Source: Clostridium lentum (GTDB lineage Bacteria > Bacillota > Clostridia > Clostridiales > Clostridiaceae). From it: a DNA stretch of 64,000 nucleotides. The position numbers and the translations under genes were made by a program. The notes under the pieces were generated by a model. It made no database searches. It was given only the letters and a program-made list of their open reading frames with translations, and was not told the origin of the DNA. Of this stretch, positions 45,448 through 53,694 are shown in pieces; position 1 is the first letter of the stretch, and every line of letters starts with the position of its first letter. Location of the stretch: NCBI RefSeq assembly GCF_014287815.1, contig NZ_JACOOQ010000001.1, positions 124,001-188,000 on the forward strand, given 5' to 3'.

Positions 45448-46878
45448 ATGAAAGGAGTAAAAAGAAGATTCGCAAATGTTAGAAACATAGCAATATTTAT
45501 AAGCATTTTTATGTTTATAAGCTTATTTTCTAATATTACAGTGAAAGCAGATGAGCTAGAAGATGGAGAAGTTAATCTAGTAGTTTCAGAGCAAGCAGAA
45601 ATTCAAAGTAATGAAGAATTTGATGCTGAAAATGAGCTTCTTATTACAGAAGAAATAAAAGAATATGAAGATACCCAAAATCATAAGGTTACGACAGTTA
45701 ATGTAAGTAATGGTTATGAAGAGTTTGTTGAAGAAACAAAAGAAGAACTTCCTACTGCAGAGGAAGCTAATGAACAAGAAGAAATTTTTCAATATGAAAA
45801 GGAATCTGAAGGAGCTATAACTGAAGATAAAGAAGAAGTTATAGTGCCTGGAGAATCTACAGAAAAACTAAATGAAGGTGACACTGAAAGTGAAGAGCCT
45901 AAAGAAGATGAAGAAGATACTGAACAAATGAAGATATCATTATTAATTAATGATGAAGAAGTAAACTATGAAGACAATATTAGCTTAAATGAAGACGATG
46001 ATATTGATTTAAGTGTAATGTATTGTACTAAGGATAAAATAAAGGCTGGAGATACATTAGAGATTAAGATTCCTACATTTATCACTGTAAAAGATATAAA
46101 ATATGAAAAAACTGATTTCAGTGAAGAAAGTGTTGCAGATGATGGCACTGTAAAACTTATTTTTAAAGAAAGAATTTTAGATGTAGGATCAATATACATT
46201 GGGAAAATTACCATAAGTGGTACTATAGCACATACAGAGGAAAGTGTTACTGAAGGCACAGAAGTACTTGTAAATGGAGCAGCTTTAATTGGTGCAAGCA
46301 TTACAGCTATTCCAAAAGTTAATACAGAGCCTAATCCAGAAGAACCAGCAGAGGAGGTTTATAAGGGATCTGTAGTATTAACCAATGTTGAAAGAGGAAA
46401 TAATGAAAAGGTTCTTGTAGGAGCTATGTTCATTTTACTTGATGAAAATCTAGATAAGATGGGAGATATCTACACCACCAATGAACAAGGGCAAATTACT
46501 GTTGATAATTTGATTGAAGGAGATTATTACTTTATAGAAATAGCACCTGAAGCAGGTTATGTTTTGGATATGATTCCAGTTAAATTTACTATTTCGAAAG
46601 ATAATGAGGGACCTGTTTTGGTATTTAAGGAAAATTCACTTATGCCAAAATTAACTTTTCCAAGTGGTGATGGTAATGTCAGCAGTGGAAGCACTATTAA
46701 CAAATTAAGCGGACTTTCTATGGCTAGTAAGTTAAGCACTAACACCAGCACAAATTATAGAAGAACCCTTCCTAACACAGGGGGGAATTCAAAGGCTGTG
46801 GCACTAGTAGTGGCACTTACAGCTATTTTAATAGGCTTTAAATTTGTCAGAAGAAAAAAGGACAATAATGTAACTTAA
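45448..46878 (+). CDS. LPNTG cell-wall-anchored surface protein with SpaA-like domain
   Basis: A 476-residue protein. Residues 1-33 form a signal peptide ending near VKA. Residues about 34-165 are a strongly acidic, Glu-rich region without visible fold. A beta domain (about 170-280, SLLINDEEVNYEDNISLNED onward) follows. Then comes a SpaA/CnaB-like domain (about 305-390: LVGAMFILLDENLDKMGD, EAGYVLDMIPVKFTIS). The C-terminus has the sortase motif LPNTG at 441-445, a hydrophobic helix and an RRKK tail. It would be linked to peptidoglycan by a sortase encoded elsewhere. Role perhaps adhesion or matrix binding; ligand unknown. Confidence 0.82.
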   Translation: MKGVKRRFANVRNIAIFISIFMFISLFSNITVKADELEDGEVNLVVSEQAEIQSNEEFDAENELLITEEIKEYEDTQNHKVTTVNVSNGYEEFVEETKEELPTAEEANEQEEIFQYEKESEGAITEDKEEVIVPGESTEKLNEGDTESEEPKEDEEDTEQMKISLLINDEEVNYEDNISLNEDDDIDLSVMYCTKDKIKAGDTLEIKIPTFITVKDIKYEKTDFSEESVADDGTVKLIFKERILDVGSIYIGKITISGTIAHTEESVTEGTEVLVNGAALIGASITAIPKVNTEPNPEEPAEEVYKGSVVLTNVERGNNEKVLVGAMFILLDENLDKMGDIYTTNEQGQITVDNLIEGDYYFIEIAPEAGYVLDMIPVKFTISKDNEGPVLVFKENSLMPKLTFPSGDGNVSSGSTINKLSGLSMASKLSTNTSTNYRRTLPNTGGNSKAVALVVALTAILIGFKFVRRKKDNNVT

Positions 46879-46884
46879 GTTAAT

Positions 46885-46925
46885 AAAAAAATGCGTGATT
46901 GAGCAAGTGCCAACACGCATTTTTT
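46885..46925. terminator. bidirectional terminator
   Basis: AAAATGCGTG and CACGCATTTT pair around a 16-base loop, with A run before and T run after. It separates the surface protein gene from the convergent sigma-like gene. Confidence 0.85.
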
Positions 46926-46938
46926 ATATAATAATATA

Positions 46939-47499
46939 TTATATGAAAAATTTTCTAAGCTTGGATAGTATTAAATCTAAGTTCTTTTTTCCTTCATATC
47001 GTGTGATTTCTTTTTCTAGGCAATAAGGCCTAAGTTTTCCTTTGAATTTGTAAAATATAAGATAAAGTACTTCTAGTTCATCTGATGATAAGGTAGATAA
47101 TGCTTCTTTTAGTGTTGTGTGTATAGAACTTGAAATTAGTAATTCTTCTAGATTTACACTATCTTCTAATAAATCAATGATATCATAATCACCTACTACA
47201 TTAATATTGAGACTGGATTCTAAATTAGATTTGTGGTGATTGCGGATAAGTACATTAAAGGTATTTCTGATGGTATTCATGATATAAGCATCATATGTTA
47301 TGCTGTCTTTATTTAAATCTAGAGCATTTAAGGCTTTAAGTACTGAAAGGCTAGCCTCTTGTCTAAGATCATTTTTATCAAATCCCTTTAAGTTTGTCTT
47401 TAAGCAATATTTATTAATAAGTGGTTCATATTTGTGCAGTACAGCTAGAGCTGCATCTTTATTTCCTTCTTTAAATTTTTTTACTATGGTCTTATCCAT
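46939..47499 (-). CDS. sigma-70-like RNA polymerase factor
   Basis: A 186-residue protein with region 2 features (KNDLRQEASLSVLKALNALD) and a weak C-terminal region 4 (ALSTLSSDELEVLYLIFYKF). It resembles the short alternative sigma factors of clostridia that control toxins, bacteriocins or competence, not the ECF group. Start ATG at 47499 follows AAGGGGGAG. It is divergent from a DUF1413 gene across a 239-base gap. Target promoters are unknown; the neighbouring surface protein is a candidate. Confidence 0.65.
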   Translation of the reverse strand: MDKTIVKKFKEGNKDAALAVLHKYEPLINKYCLKTNLKGFDKNDLRQEASLSVLKALNALDLNKDSITYDAYIMNTIRNTFNVLIRNHHKSNLESSLNINVVGDYDIIDLLEDSVNLEELLISSSIHTTLKEALSTLSSDELEVLYLIFYKFKGKLRPYCLEKEITRYEGKKNLDLILSKLRKFFI

Positions 47500-47738
47500 T
47501 TTTAACTCCCCCTTTTTAAAAAATAAAACACATAATAGAACATGTGTTTATTATACTATATAAATATTCAGTTTTTACCAATTTGTAAAAAAATCTTATC
47601 GACAAATTATTTTAGTGAGAATAAGACATATTATAGGAATAAAATTATTATTTTTTTAATATAAACAAAATAGATGGATATAAAGCCGGTACATTAAAAT
47701 TATATTTTATTTATATTAATTATTTTGGAGGAATAGAT

Positions 47739-47969
47739 ATGAATGAATATTTAGAACAAGCTATTTCCGAGGTTAATAATTTAAATGAAGGTGAAGAGTT
47801 TTTAGTAAGAGATTTGTTCAAAGGATATACTTGGAATAGGATGACAGTTGGTACTAAACTTAGTCTTGATAAGTTGTTTTTAAATGAAGTAAATACAAAT
47901 AAGAATTTAAAAATCAGTGTACTCGGCAAGAACTCATTTCATCAGCCAATTTTTAAAAAACTAAAGTAA
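47739..47969 (+). CDS. DUF1413 family small protein
   Basis: A 76-residue protein matching DUF1413 (PF07205): LEQAISEVNNLNEGEEFLVRDLF with DLFKGYTWNRMT, then TKLSLDKLFLNEVN. GGAGGAAT precedes the ATG. Function of the family is unknown; it looks like a cytoplasmic regulatory protein. Confidence 0.8.
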   Translation: MNEYLEQAISEVNNLNEGEEFLVRDLFKGYTWNRMTVGTKLSLDKLFLNEVNTNKNLKISVLGKNSFHQPIFKKLK

Positions 47970-47992
47970 ATGATATAAGCTAATTTAAGCAG

Positions 47993-48037
47993 AAAGCTGG
48001 TTACATGGAAGGTTAGGTTTCTATGTAATCAGCTTTT
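47993..48037 (+). terminator. intrinsic terminator
   Basis: AAAGCTGGTTACAT and ATGTAATCAGCTTT pair around a 15-base loop and end in a T run. Confidence 0.85.
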
Positions 48038-48260
48038 TAAGTTTAATGACACTAAATAAAACAAAAAATAAAAAGGAAAATGAATTTAAAAACACGAAGG
48101 TTTTAAATTAAAAGGGTATTATAAGTATTTACATCTATATGAAAAATATTCAAATAAATTTGAAAAATTCCTAAAAAAAATTTCACAAAATTCTTTAGGT
48201 GCATATTTATTATATGTAAGGCGAAAGACTTACAAGATAAATAAAAAGGGGGACTGTAAA

Positions 48261-48485
48261 ATGGCAGTAAGCAAGGAAATTTCAACAACATCACTAGCAA
48301 TTGAAGTGGAAAGTGGGGTGGATTCAAGTGGTAATGCTACTTACAGCAAAAAGAGCTTTTCAGGAGTAAAAGATGGGGCAGATCCAGAAAAGGTTTATGC
48401 AGTAGCAGAAGCAATCAAAGGTGTTATAGGGGCAAACACTAGATACTACTACTTAACAGAAGTATCATTACTAAAATCTGAATAA
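48261..48485 (+). CDS. DUF1659 family small protein
   Basis: A 74-residue protein starting MAVSKEISTTSLAIEVESG with ATYSKKSFSGVKDGA and the YYLTEVSLLKSE ending, the pattern of DUF1659 (PF07872). It follows a strong AAGGGGG site and pairs with the DUF2922 gene 149 bases later, as often in clostridia. Function unknown. Confidence 0.8.
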   Translation: MAVSKEISTTSLAIEVESGVDSSGNATYSKKSFSGVKDGADPEKVYAVAEAIKGVIGANTRYYYLTEVSLLKSE

Positions 48486-48486
48486 A

Positions 48487-48620
48487 AATTATGAATTATG
48501 AATTACGAATGATGAATTAAGGATGAAACTCGAAGAGTTTCTATAAATTAATTCTTTCTAAACTCCTCTCGGAGTTTATTCCACAATTCATAATTTATCA
48601 CTCATCATTCATCATTATCT
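48487..48620. repeat. complex inverted repeat between DUF1659 and DUF2922 genes
   Basis: The left arm (48489-48523, repeats of ATGAATTA) and right arm (48583-48618, CACAATTCATAATTTATC then TCATCATTCATCATTAT) are imperfect complements of each other. Two small GC-richer hairpins lie between them: AAACTCGAAGAGTTT at 48526-48540 and AAACTCCTCTCGGAGTTT at 48560-48577. The whole could fold as a cruciform of about 130 bases. It lies between two genes usually transcribed together and looks like a small non-coding mobile repeat, not a simple terminator. Confidence 0.6.
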
Positions 48621-48634
48621 AAGGGGGTTTTTTT

Positions 48635-48850
48635 ATGGAATTTACTTTATCAATGACTTTTTTAACTTCTACAGGGGAAAAAACAACAATGTCAGTTTCT
48701 AATGTGAAGGAGAATATAACACAAGATGAAGCAGTGACACTTATGGATGCTATAATAGCAAATGATATTTTTCAAACTTCTAAGGGAAACTTTGTAGCTA
48801 AGTCAGCAGCACAAGTAACTGAAAGAAAAGTAACTAAGTTTGAAATTTAG
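48635..48850 (+). CDS. DUF2922 family small protein
   Basis: A 71-residue protein matching DUF2922 (PF11148): FTLSMTFLTSTGEKTTMSVS, QDEAVTLMDAIIANDIF, and the ending AAQVTERKVTKFEI. AAGGGGG precedes the ATG. It is a companion of the DUF1659 protein; function unknown. Confidence 0.8.
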   Translation: MEFTLSMTFLTSTGEKTTMSVSNVKENITQDEAVTLMDAIIANDIFQTSKGNFVAKSAAQVTERKVTKFEI

Positions 48851-48883
48851 TATTTAGTATAAATAAAATACTTTAGAACTCAG

Positions 48884-48927
48884 AAAGATGCTGTATCAAA
48901 ATAACATTTGATGCAGCATCTTCTTTT
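48884..48927 (+). terminator. intrinsic terminator after the DUF2922 gene
   Basis: AAGATGCTGTATCAAA pairs with TTTGATGCAGCATCTT through a 6-base loop, with one G-T wobble, then CTTTT. Confidence 0.85.
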
Positions 48928-49228
48928 AGTTTAGCACAAGTATAAATATTGATTTTTAAAAGGATAAACGTTCATTAATTATTATAGGTATATTATTAGT
49001 AATTTATTCATAAATATAAAAAATAATTTAAATAATATGGTGTAAGAGAACTTTAGATTAATTGTAAGCAAGAAGGTTGAGGTAAGTATTTTAGATATTA
49101 ATCATAAGATTAATATGTCTATCTAAAAATATTAGCTTTATAATTTCAAGAAAATTTTGGTAAGTGAATTAAAAATTTTTCTTAATGAGTGATATAATAT
49201 TGTTATTAAATTGTAAGGGGGGATAATT
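48928..49228. other. AT-rich intergenic region, no gene seen
   Basis: About 300 bases without an open frame of note. A weak hairpin lies at about 49090-49130 (TATTTTAGATA region with its complement). A GGGGGG ribosome-binding site at 49217-49222 serves the PAP2 gene. No further signal recognised. Confidence 0.5.
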
Positions 49229-49648
49229 ATGGAGTTTGAATTAAATATTATCAGGTCAATACAAAGTATAGCAAGTCCGTTTTTGGATGGATTATTTCAA
49301 TTAATAACTATGTTTGGAGAAGAAGCAATTTTAATTCCTTTAATTGCTGTTATTTATTGGACATTTAATAAGAAAATGGGCGAGTATATTGCTTATTCTT
49401 CTTTAACTAGTGTATTGATAAATGGAGCTGTTAAGGATGTTTTTAAAGCAAAAAGACCTATAGGAGAGCCAGGTATAAGATCTCTAAGAGTTGAAACTGC
49501 CACTGGATATTCTTTTCCAAGTGGACATACACAAGGGACAGCTTCTTTTTGGGGAGCAATAGCTATTTATTTAAAGAAGAATTATATGTATGCTATTTCA
49601 GGTATTATTATAGTTTCTGTAGCAATATCAAGATTATATCTAGGAGCA
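49229..49648 (+). pseudogene. PAP2 phosphatase, 5' part of interrupted gene
   Basis: Encodes the first 140 or so residues of a membrane PAP2 phosphatase: hydrophobic helices, then catalytic motif 1 (K-x6-RP: KDVFKAKRP) and motif 2 (SFPSGHT). Motif 3 (SR-x5-H-x3-D) begins with SRLYLG at the end of this part, then the reading frame leaves the family sequence (ATI, stop TAG at 49655-49657). The missing HYPKD half lies at 51575, after an inserted element. The product would be inactive unless the element is removed from the RNA. It would normally dephosphorylate a lipid pyrophosphate. Confidence 0.85.
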
Positions 49649-49699
49649 ACTATTTAGTTGTTAGAAATATATACAAATATGTTTAATATATTTTTAATA

Positions 49700-50075
49700 T
49701 AAAAAGCTCCCCATGTTTATAAAGAGCATGGAGTGATAGGCAAAGACCTATCCAAAACTACTTGAATTGCTGGAAGTTCCTAAAGCTAACTAAACCACAA
49801 CGTAAACATGAAATAAGGTTAAGCGTGAAGGTTACGAGAGTAGAAAAAATTAGTTAGATGGCATAAGGTTAAATCCTAAGTGTTTATAAAATGGATAATC
49901 AGCAGGTAAGCCTCGAACAGAGGAAACTTCAACGACTATTCCGTAAAGGAAGTACATCTAAGTGGATGGAAGTGGGTAGCACCTTTTAAAAAGGTGGTGA
50001 TATAGTCTGTGCTTATGTGAAAACATAAGAAGTTCATAGGAGAACTGGTATGGAGTAACGAACTATATTGAACAC
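49700..50075 (+). ncRNA. group I intron core
   Basis: Pairings visible in order: P2 CTCC-CATG with CATGGAG (about 49707-49733); a GATAGG/CCTATC hairpin (49735-49752); the P4-P6 core segment TTGCTGGAAGTTCCTAAAGC (about 49766-49786); the AATCAGCAGGTAAGCC segment (about 49898); P7 GACTAT (49934-49939) with ATAGTC (50002-50007); P9 CTTATG/CATAAG (50012-50029); and AGTTC/GAACT (50031-50046). This order and the P7 pair are diagnostic. The 3' splice site is expected at the far end of the element, after the stem formed by the inverted repeats around tnpB. Confidence 0.82.
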
Positions 50076-50113
50076 GCTAAAAATATACTAGTGTGTATAT
50101 TTTTATTTATTCA
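50076..50113. repeat. left inverted repeat around tnpB
   Basis: GCTAAAAATATACT and TGTGTATATTTTTATTTATT are the reverse complement of the sequence at 51528-51567 apart from a few central mismatches. In RNA the two arms would pair and bring the intron core near the right end of the element. Confidence 0.8.
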
Positions 50114-50298
50114 AATAACCAAAATAAAATTTCTAAGAATAAATAATTTAAATTTTTAATTACGAAGAATGTTTAGTTTTTAATACTAAAGTTATATCTT
50201 TATTGATAAAAATATCACCTCTAAAAAGTATATAATTTAGAATAAAACAGTTATAAAAGTGGTATAACTAAAAAATGGATATATGAGGAGATGAAATT

Positions 50299-51423
50299 GT
50301 GAAAAAGTCAATAAAGATAAGATTATTACCGACAAAAAAACAAGAAGTATTAATGTTAAAAAGTATTGGTTGTAGTAGATTTGCTTATAATTGGGCTTTG
50401 AATAAGTGTAATGAAAAATATAATAATAATGAAAAATATTCAATAGGAAATATAAGAAAAGAATTTACTCAGCTAAAGAAAGAAGAAGAATTTAAATGGC
50501 TAAATGAAGTTTCTAGTAAGGTAACACAAGAATCTATTAGAAATTTAGAGAAAGCATTTAAAAGTTTCTTTAATAAAAAATCTAAATATCCTAAATTTAA
50601 AACTAAAAGAAAATCTAAACAATCTTTTTATGTTAGATGTGATAGTTTATATTTCACAGATAATATGTGTAACATTGAAAAGATAGGAAAAGTAAGATTT
50701 AAAACAAATTATAGTATTCCTAAAGATTGTAGTTATAGTAATCCTTACTGTAGTTACAATGGAAGGTGTTGGGTTTTAAGTTTTAGTGTTGAAGTAGAAG
50801 AAAACCAAACTACTTTGAATAAAAAGTTATCAATAGGAATAGATTTAGGCGTAAAAGATTTGGCTACTTGTTCTAATGGTAATGTATTTAAAAACATAAA
50901 TAAAACAAAAAGAATTAAAAATTTAAAAAATAAATTAAAACACTTACAACGTAGTATTAGCAGAAAATATGAAAGTAATAAACAGGGAAATAAATTTGTT
51001 AAGACTAATAATATTATTAAACTAGAAAAATATGTGAAGCAAATTTATAGAAAGTTAGCTAATATAAGAAATAATCACATACATCAAACTACTAATAAAA
51101 TAATAAAGTATTATCCATATAGAATTGTAATGGAAGATTTAAATATTAGTGGAATGATGAAGAATAAGCATTTATCTAAGGCAATAGCAGAACAAGGATT
51201 TTATGAGTTTATGAGACAAATTAAATATAAATGTGAATTTAATGGAATTGAATTTATTCAAGTAGATAGATTTTATCCATCAAGTAAAACTTGTTCATGT
51301 TGTGGATTTATAAAAAAAGATTTAAAACTTAATGATAGAAATTATAAATGTGATAAATGTGGTTTAGAAATAAATAGAGATTATAATGCAAGTATTAATT
51401 TAAGTAATTATTCTAGAGCCTAA
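50299..51423 (+). CDS. tnpB: TnpB RNA-guided nuclease / IS605-family accessory protein
   Basis: A 374-residue TnpB, full length for the family. The helix-turn-helix N-terminus has SRFAYNWALNKCNEKY. The RuvC-like catalytic residues are all present: D182 in GIDLGVKDLA, E279 in VMEDLNISGM, D361 in NRDYNASINL. The zinc ribbon is C332-x2-C335 with C351-x2-C354. The start is GTG 50299 with ATGAGGAG upstream. It lies between the intron core and the element's right end, as in IStrons. TnpB cuts DNA at sites matching a guide taken from the element's right flank, preserving the element. It appears intact. Confidence 0.9.
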   Translation: MKKSIKIRLLPTKKQEVLMLKSIGCSRFAYNWALNKCNEKYNNNEKYSIGNIRKEFTQLKKEEEFKWLNEVSSKVTQESIRNLEKAFKSFFNKKSKYPKFKTKRKSKQSFYVRCDSLYFTDNMCNIEKIGKVRFKTNYSIPKDCSYSNPYCSYNGRCWVLSFSVEVEENQTTLNKKLSIGIDLGVKDLATCSNGNVFKNINKTKRIKNLKNKLKHLQRSISRKYESNKQGNKFVKTNNIIKLEKYVKQIYRKLANIRNNHIHQTTNKIIKYYPYRIVMEDLNISGMMKNKHLSKAIAEQGFYEFMRQIKYKCEFNGIEFIQVDRFYPSSKTCSCCGFIKKDLKLNDRNYKCDKCGLEINRDYNASINLSNYSRA

Positions 51424-51567
51424 AATGTTGAGAGGCTTTAGTCTTAGGGATTTTGGTGTATTCTTAAATGCTATGGAGTGTTATACAACCCAAAGTAGCT
51501 TAGGCAAAATAGGACACAATGAAGTAGTGAATAAATAAAAATATACACATTTAAGTATGTTTTTAGC
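51424..51567 (+). ncRNA. candidate omega RNA scaffold at right end
   Basis: The region from the end of tnpB to the element end has GC-richer segments (GAGAGGCTTTAGTCTTAGGG, CAAAGTAGCTTAGGC) unusual in this genome. This is where TnpB systems encode their guide RNA scaffold, with the guide drawn from the flanking PAP2 sequence. Exact boundaries and fold were not determined. Confidence 0.45.
51528..51567. repeat. right inverted repeat around tnpB
   Basis: Mirror arm of the repeat at 50076-50113: TGAATAAATAAAAATATACA followed by TTTAAGTATGTTTTTAGC. It ends within a few bases of the resumed PAP2 sequence. Confidence 0.8.
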
Positions 51568-51568
51568 A

Positions 51569-51991
51569 CCAGTGCATTATCCCAAAGATGTTTTGTTTGG
51601 AGCTATCTTTGGTTTGTTGACATCTTTTATTACATATAAGTTATTTGGTAAAATTAATAATAGGATTGCTTTATATTTTGCTACATTTACAATTTTTCTA
51701 CCAGCATTTTTCTATGCTCATTCAGCAGATTTTATTAAGGGTATGGGAACATTCTTAGGCTTTGTTCTAGGTATTTATGTGGAAAAGAAGTATATTAATT
51801 TTTCGGTGGAAGGAAAGTTATCTAATAAAATTTTAAGAATAGTAATTGGACTTGCAATCTTAATTATTTTAAAGGTTGGTTTAAAAGCAATTTTACCTAA
51901 AAAATTAGTATTTGATTTCATCAGATACTTTATGGTTGTATTCTTTGGTATTGGACTATACCCAGCTATATTTAAAAAGTTTAAATTATAA
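51569..51991 (+). pseudogene. PAP2 phosphatase, 3' part of interrupted gene
   Basis: The reading frame resumes at PVHYPKDVLFGAIFGLL, supplying the His and Asp of PAP2 motif 3 and the last membrane helices to the C-terminus (about 140 residues). It is in the same global frame as the 5' part, so removing a multiple of three bases would restore one protein of roughly 280 residues. On its own the fragment has no proper start (ATG at 51557 lies inside the element) and is probably not translated usefully. Confidence 0.8.
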
Positions 51992-52142
51992 CTTAAAAAA
52001 TACAACAATAAGATATATATTATTTTACAGTACATTTAGGGCTACCCAATAATACAGTAAAAGAGTATATGCTAGGTGCTGATGGAGTTTTATATAATTA
52101 TCAATCAGCTATAAATGGTATTTTACAAATGGAGCAATAAAT

Positions 52143-52190
52143 AAAAATGAGTTATATAAAAATCAAATTTGATATAACTCATTTTTATTT
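52143..52190. terminator. bidirectional terminator
   Basis: AAAATGAGTTATAT pairs with ATATAACTCATTTT through a 12-16-base loop, followed by TATTTATT. It separates the PAP2 region from the convergent coiled-coil gene. A gene remnant ending LGLPNNTVKEYMLGADGVLY lies just upstream (about 52038-52139), with no start. Confidence 0.75.
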
Positions 52191-52245
52191 ATTAAGTATA
52201 AGAGCATAAAATTTATTCTAAATAATAATCCTCTTCCCAAGAGTA

Positions 52246-52536
52246 TTATTGTTCTAACTGAGAATTTAGTTTAGAAATAGTTTCTTCTAACTCTTTAATG
52301 GAATCAAGTTTATTTTGAAGTTCTTCTTTTAATTTAGAAAGCTCAGTTTGCTTTTCTTTAAGGGATTCTTCATTTTTTATATTAGACTTTTCTAATGAAG
52401 AAATTTTTGAAAAAGATGAATATATTTTTTCTGTAAAGAAACCAGCAAAGATGGAAATGATGCATATTATAATTATTGTTAAATAATTAGTTAGTTTTAT
52501 ATTTTTTCTTTTGCGTATTCTTTTTTTTGTATCCAT
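52246..52536 (-). CDS. small membrane-anchored coiled-coil protein
   Basis: A 96-residue protein from the ATG giving MDTKKRIRKRKNIKL. A basic cytoplasmic start is followed by one membrane helix (YLTIIIICIISIFAGFF) and then an extracellular coiled coil of about 60 residues (KTELSKLKEELQ-type heptads). A TTG start at 52551 is possible; neither start has a strong ribosome-binding site. A better one lies about 60 bases upstream but serves no obvious frame. It resembles a short version of the next gene's architecture. Function unknown; perhaps a cell-division or envelope scaffold. Confidence 0.5.
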   Translation of the reverse strand: MDTKKRIRKRKNIKLTNYLTIIIICIISIFAGFFTEKIYSSFSKISSLEKSNIKNEESLKEKQTELSKLKEELQNKLDSIKELEETISKLNSQLEQ

Positions 52537-52671
52537 AATAACCGTTACCAATGCATAAAAATTTATAAGTATATATTTTTTAAACTGATAACAGTTTTCA
52601 CCTCCGCTCTATATTTTATTTATTACATATTTACTACTAATTTAACATATATTTTTTAAATTTCATAATAT

Positions 52672-53292
52672 TTAGTTTGTATCACTATCAGGTGATGAAT
52701 CAGAAGGTATATCATCTTCAGCTGATGTAGGTGGAATAGAGTCAGTATCCAAATTATTATCCGGCTCGGTATTGGATTCAATTGGATTATTGTTTTCTGG
52801 AGGAACAACTACTGGAGGTTCTGGTGTTTGAGGAGTACTTTCAAGTAGTGATGAGTTTCCACCATTTAAACTACTACTATATGAATTATTAGTTGAATAA
52901 GAAGTTTCTTGTTCAGAGTAGCTAGGATAGCTTAAATCTTCTTCATTATCTTGTAATGGAAGAGCTAAATTTGAATTCACATTTTCACCTTCACCATTTT
53001 CATTTTCTGTAGTTTCTTCAATGTCTAATCCAAGTGAAATTTGAAGACTTTCTTTTTGAGATTTTAGTTTAGAAATATCTTCATTAGCATCAAGTATTTG
53101 TTTTTCTAAAGAGAAGATTTCCAAATCTATTTTTTGCAAATTTGATAATAATTTTTTGTTTCTACTTGTTATTTCAAGATATTTACCTTCATCATGGTTA
53201 ATACCTTTAGTTAGCAAAAATGTTAAAGTAAAGCAACAAATTCCACAGAACAGTGGCATCAAAATTGCTTTATTTAAAAATTTTGATTTCAT
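52672..53292 (-). CDS. membrane-anchored coiled-coil protein with Ser/Pro/Asp-rich tail
   Basis: A 206-residue protein: N-terminal membrane helix (residues about 8-28), extracellular coiled coil (about 38-90: NLQKIDLEIFSLEKQILDAN), then a low-complexity tail rich in Ser, Asn, Glu, Pro and Asp to the C-terminus (TPQTPEPPVVVPPENNNPIE). TAGGGGG precedes the ATG. It is divergent from a CpsD-like kinase gene at the head of the second polysaccharide locus. The tail looks like a wall-spanning linker without an anchor motif. No family recognised. Confidence 0.55.
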   Translation of the reverse strand: MKSKFLNKAILMPLFCGICCFTLTFLLTKGINHDEGKYLEITSRNKKLLSNLQKIDLEIFSLEKQILDANEDISKLKSQKESLQISLGLDIEETTENENGEGENVNSNLALPLQDNEEDLSYPSYSEQETSYSTNNSYSSSLNGGNSSLLESTPQTPEPPVVVPPENNNPIESNTEPDNNLDTDSIPPTSAEDDIPSDSSPDSDTN

Positions 53293-53694
53293 TATATGTC
53301 CCCCTATTGGTATGTATTTATAAAAAATTAATTATTAACTATATTTATTATCGTTATTAATATGCATAAAATCAATATAAAAATTAAAAATAAAATCCAT
53401 AAATGTATTATAGTAGATAACAGATAATAAAAAAAAATAAGACAATAAATGACAATGAAATATTAAGGGTTTTATAAGAATTATTAAGAATTATTAAAAA
53501 TTATATTTAAAATAAAGATTATAAGCACTTTTAATTTATAAATTTAATAATAAATAGAATAACATAAAAATAAGAAGGATTAAATAAGGAAAAAAATAAC
53601 TTATTTGTCGTAATAAATATAAAATGCCAATCTTTTCAGAATGGAGAAGATGATATATAATTTATGAAGAATTATTATTGGAGAGGTGCTTATA
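53293..53694. other. divergent promoter region upstream of the second polysaccharide locus
   Basis: About 400 bases with no open frame of note, between the divergent coiled-coil gene and the CpsD-like gene. It is extremely AT-rich with AAGAATTATTAAGAATTATT direct repeats at about 53478-53500. Promoters for both directions must lie here, but I could not place -35/-10 pairs with confidence. Confidence 0.4.

Larger units (their letters stand above)
49649..51568 (+). mobile_element. IStron: group I intron plus IS605-type TnpB
   Basis: An insertion of about 1.9 kb splits the PAP2 gene inside catalytic motif 3. It contains a folded group I intron core, then a TnpB gene bounded by long inverted repeats. 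No TnpA transposase is present, so movement would depend on one supplied from elsewhere. This composite matches the IStron class known from clostridia (CdISt1 type). The exact ends are uncertain by a few bases: left near 49646-49651, right near 51567-51574. Confidence 0.75.

Noticed and set aside
52038..52139. Frame ending LGLPNNTVKEYMLGADGVLY after the PAP2 part
   Set aside because: No start codon or ribosome-binding site; probably a short gene remnant, not a separate gene.
53478..53500. CRISPR-like short repeats
   Set aside because: Only two AT-rich units without spacers.
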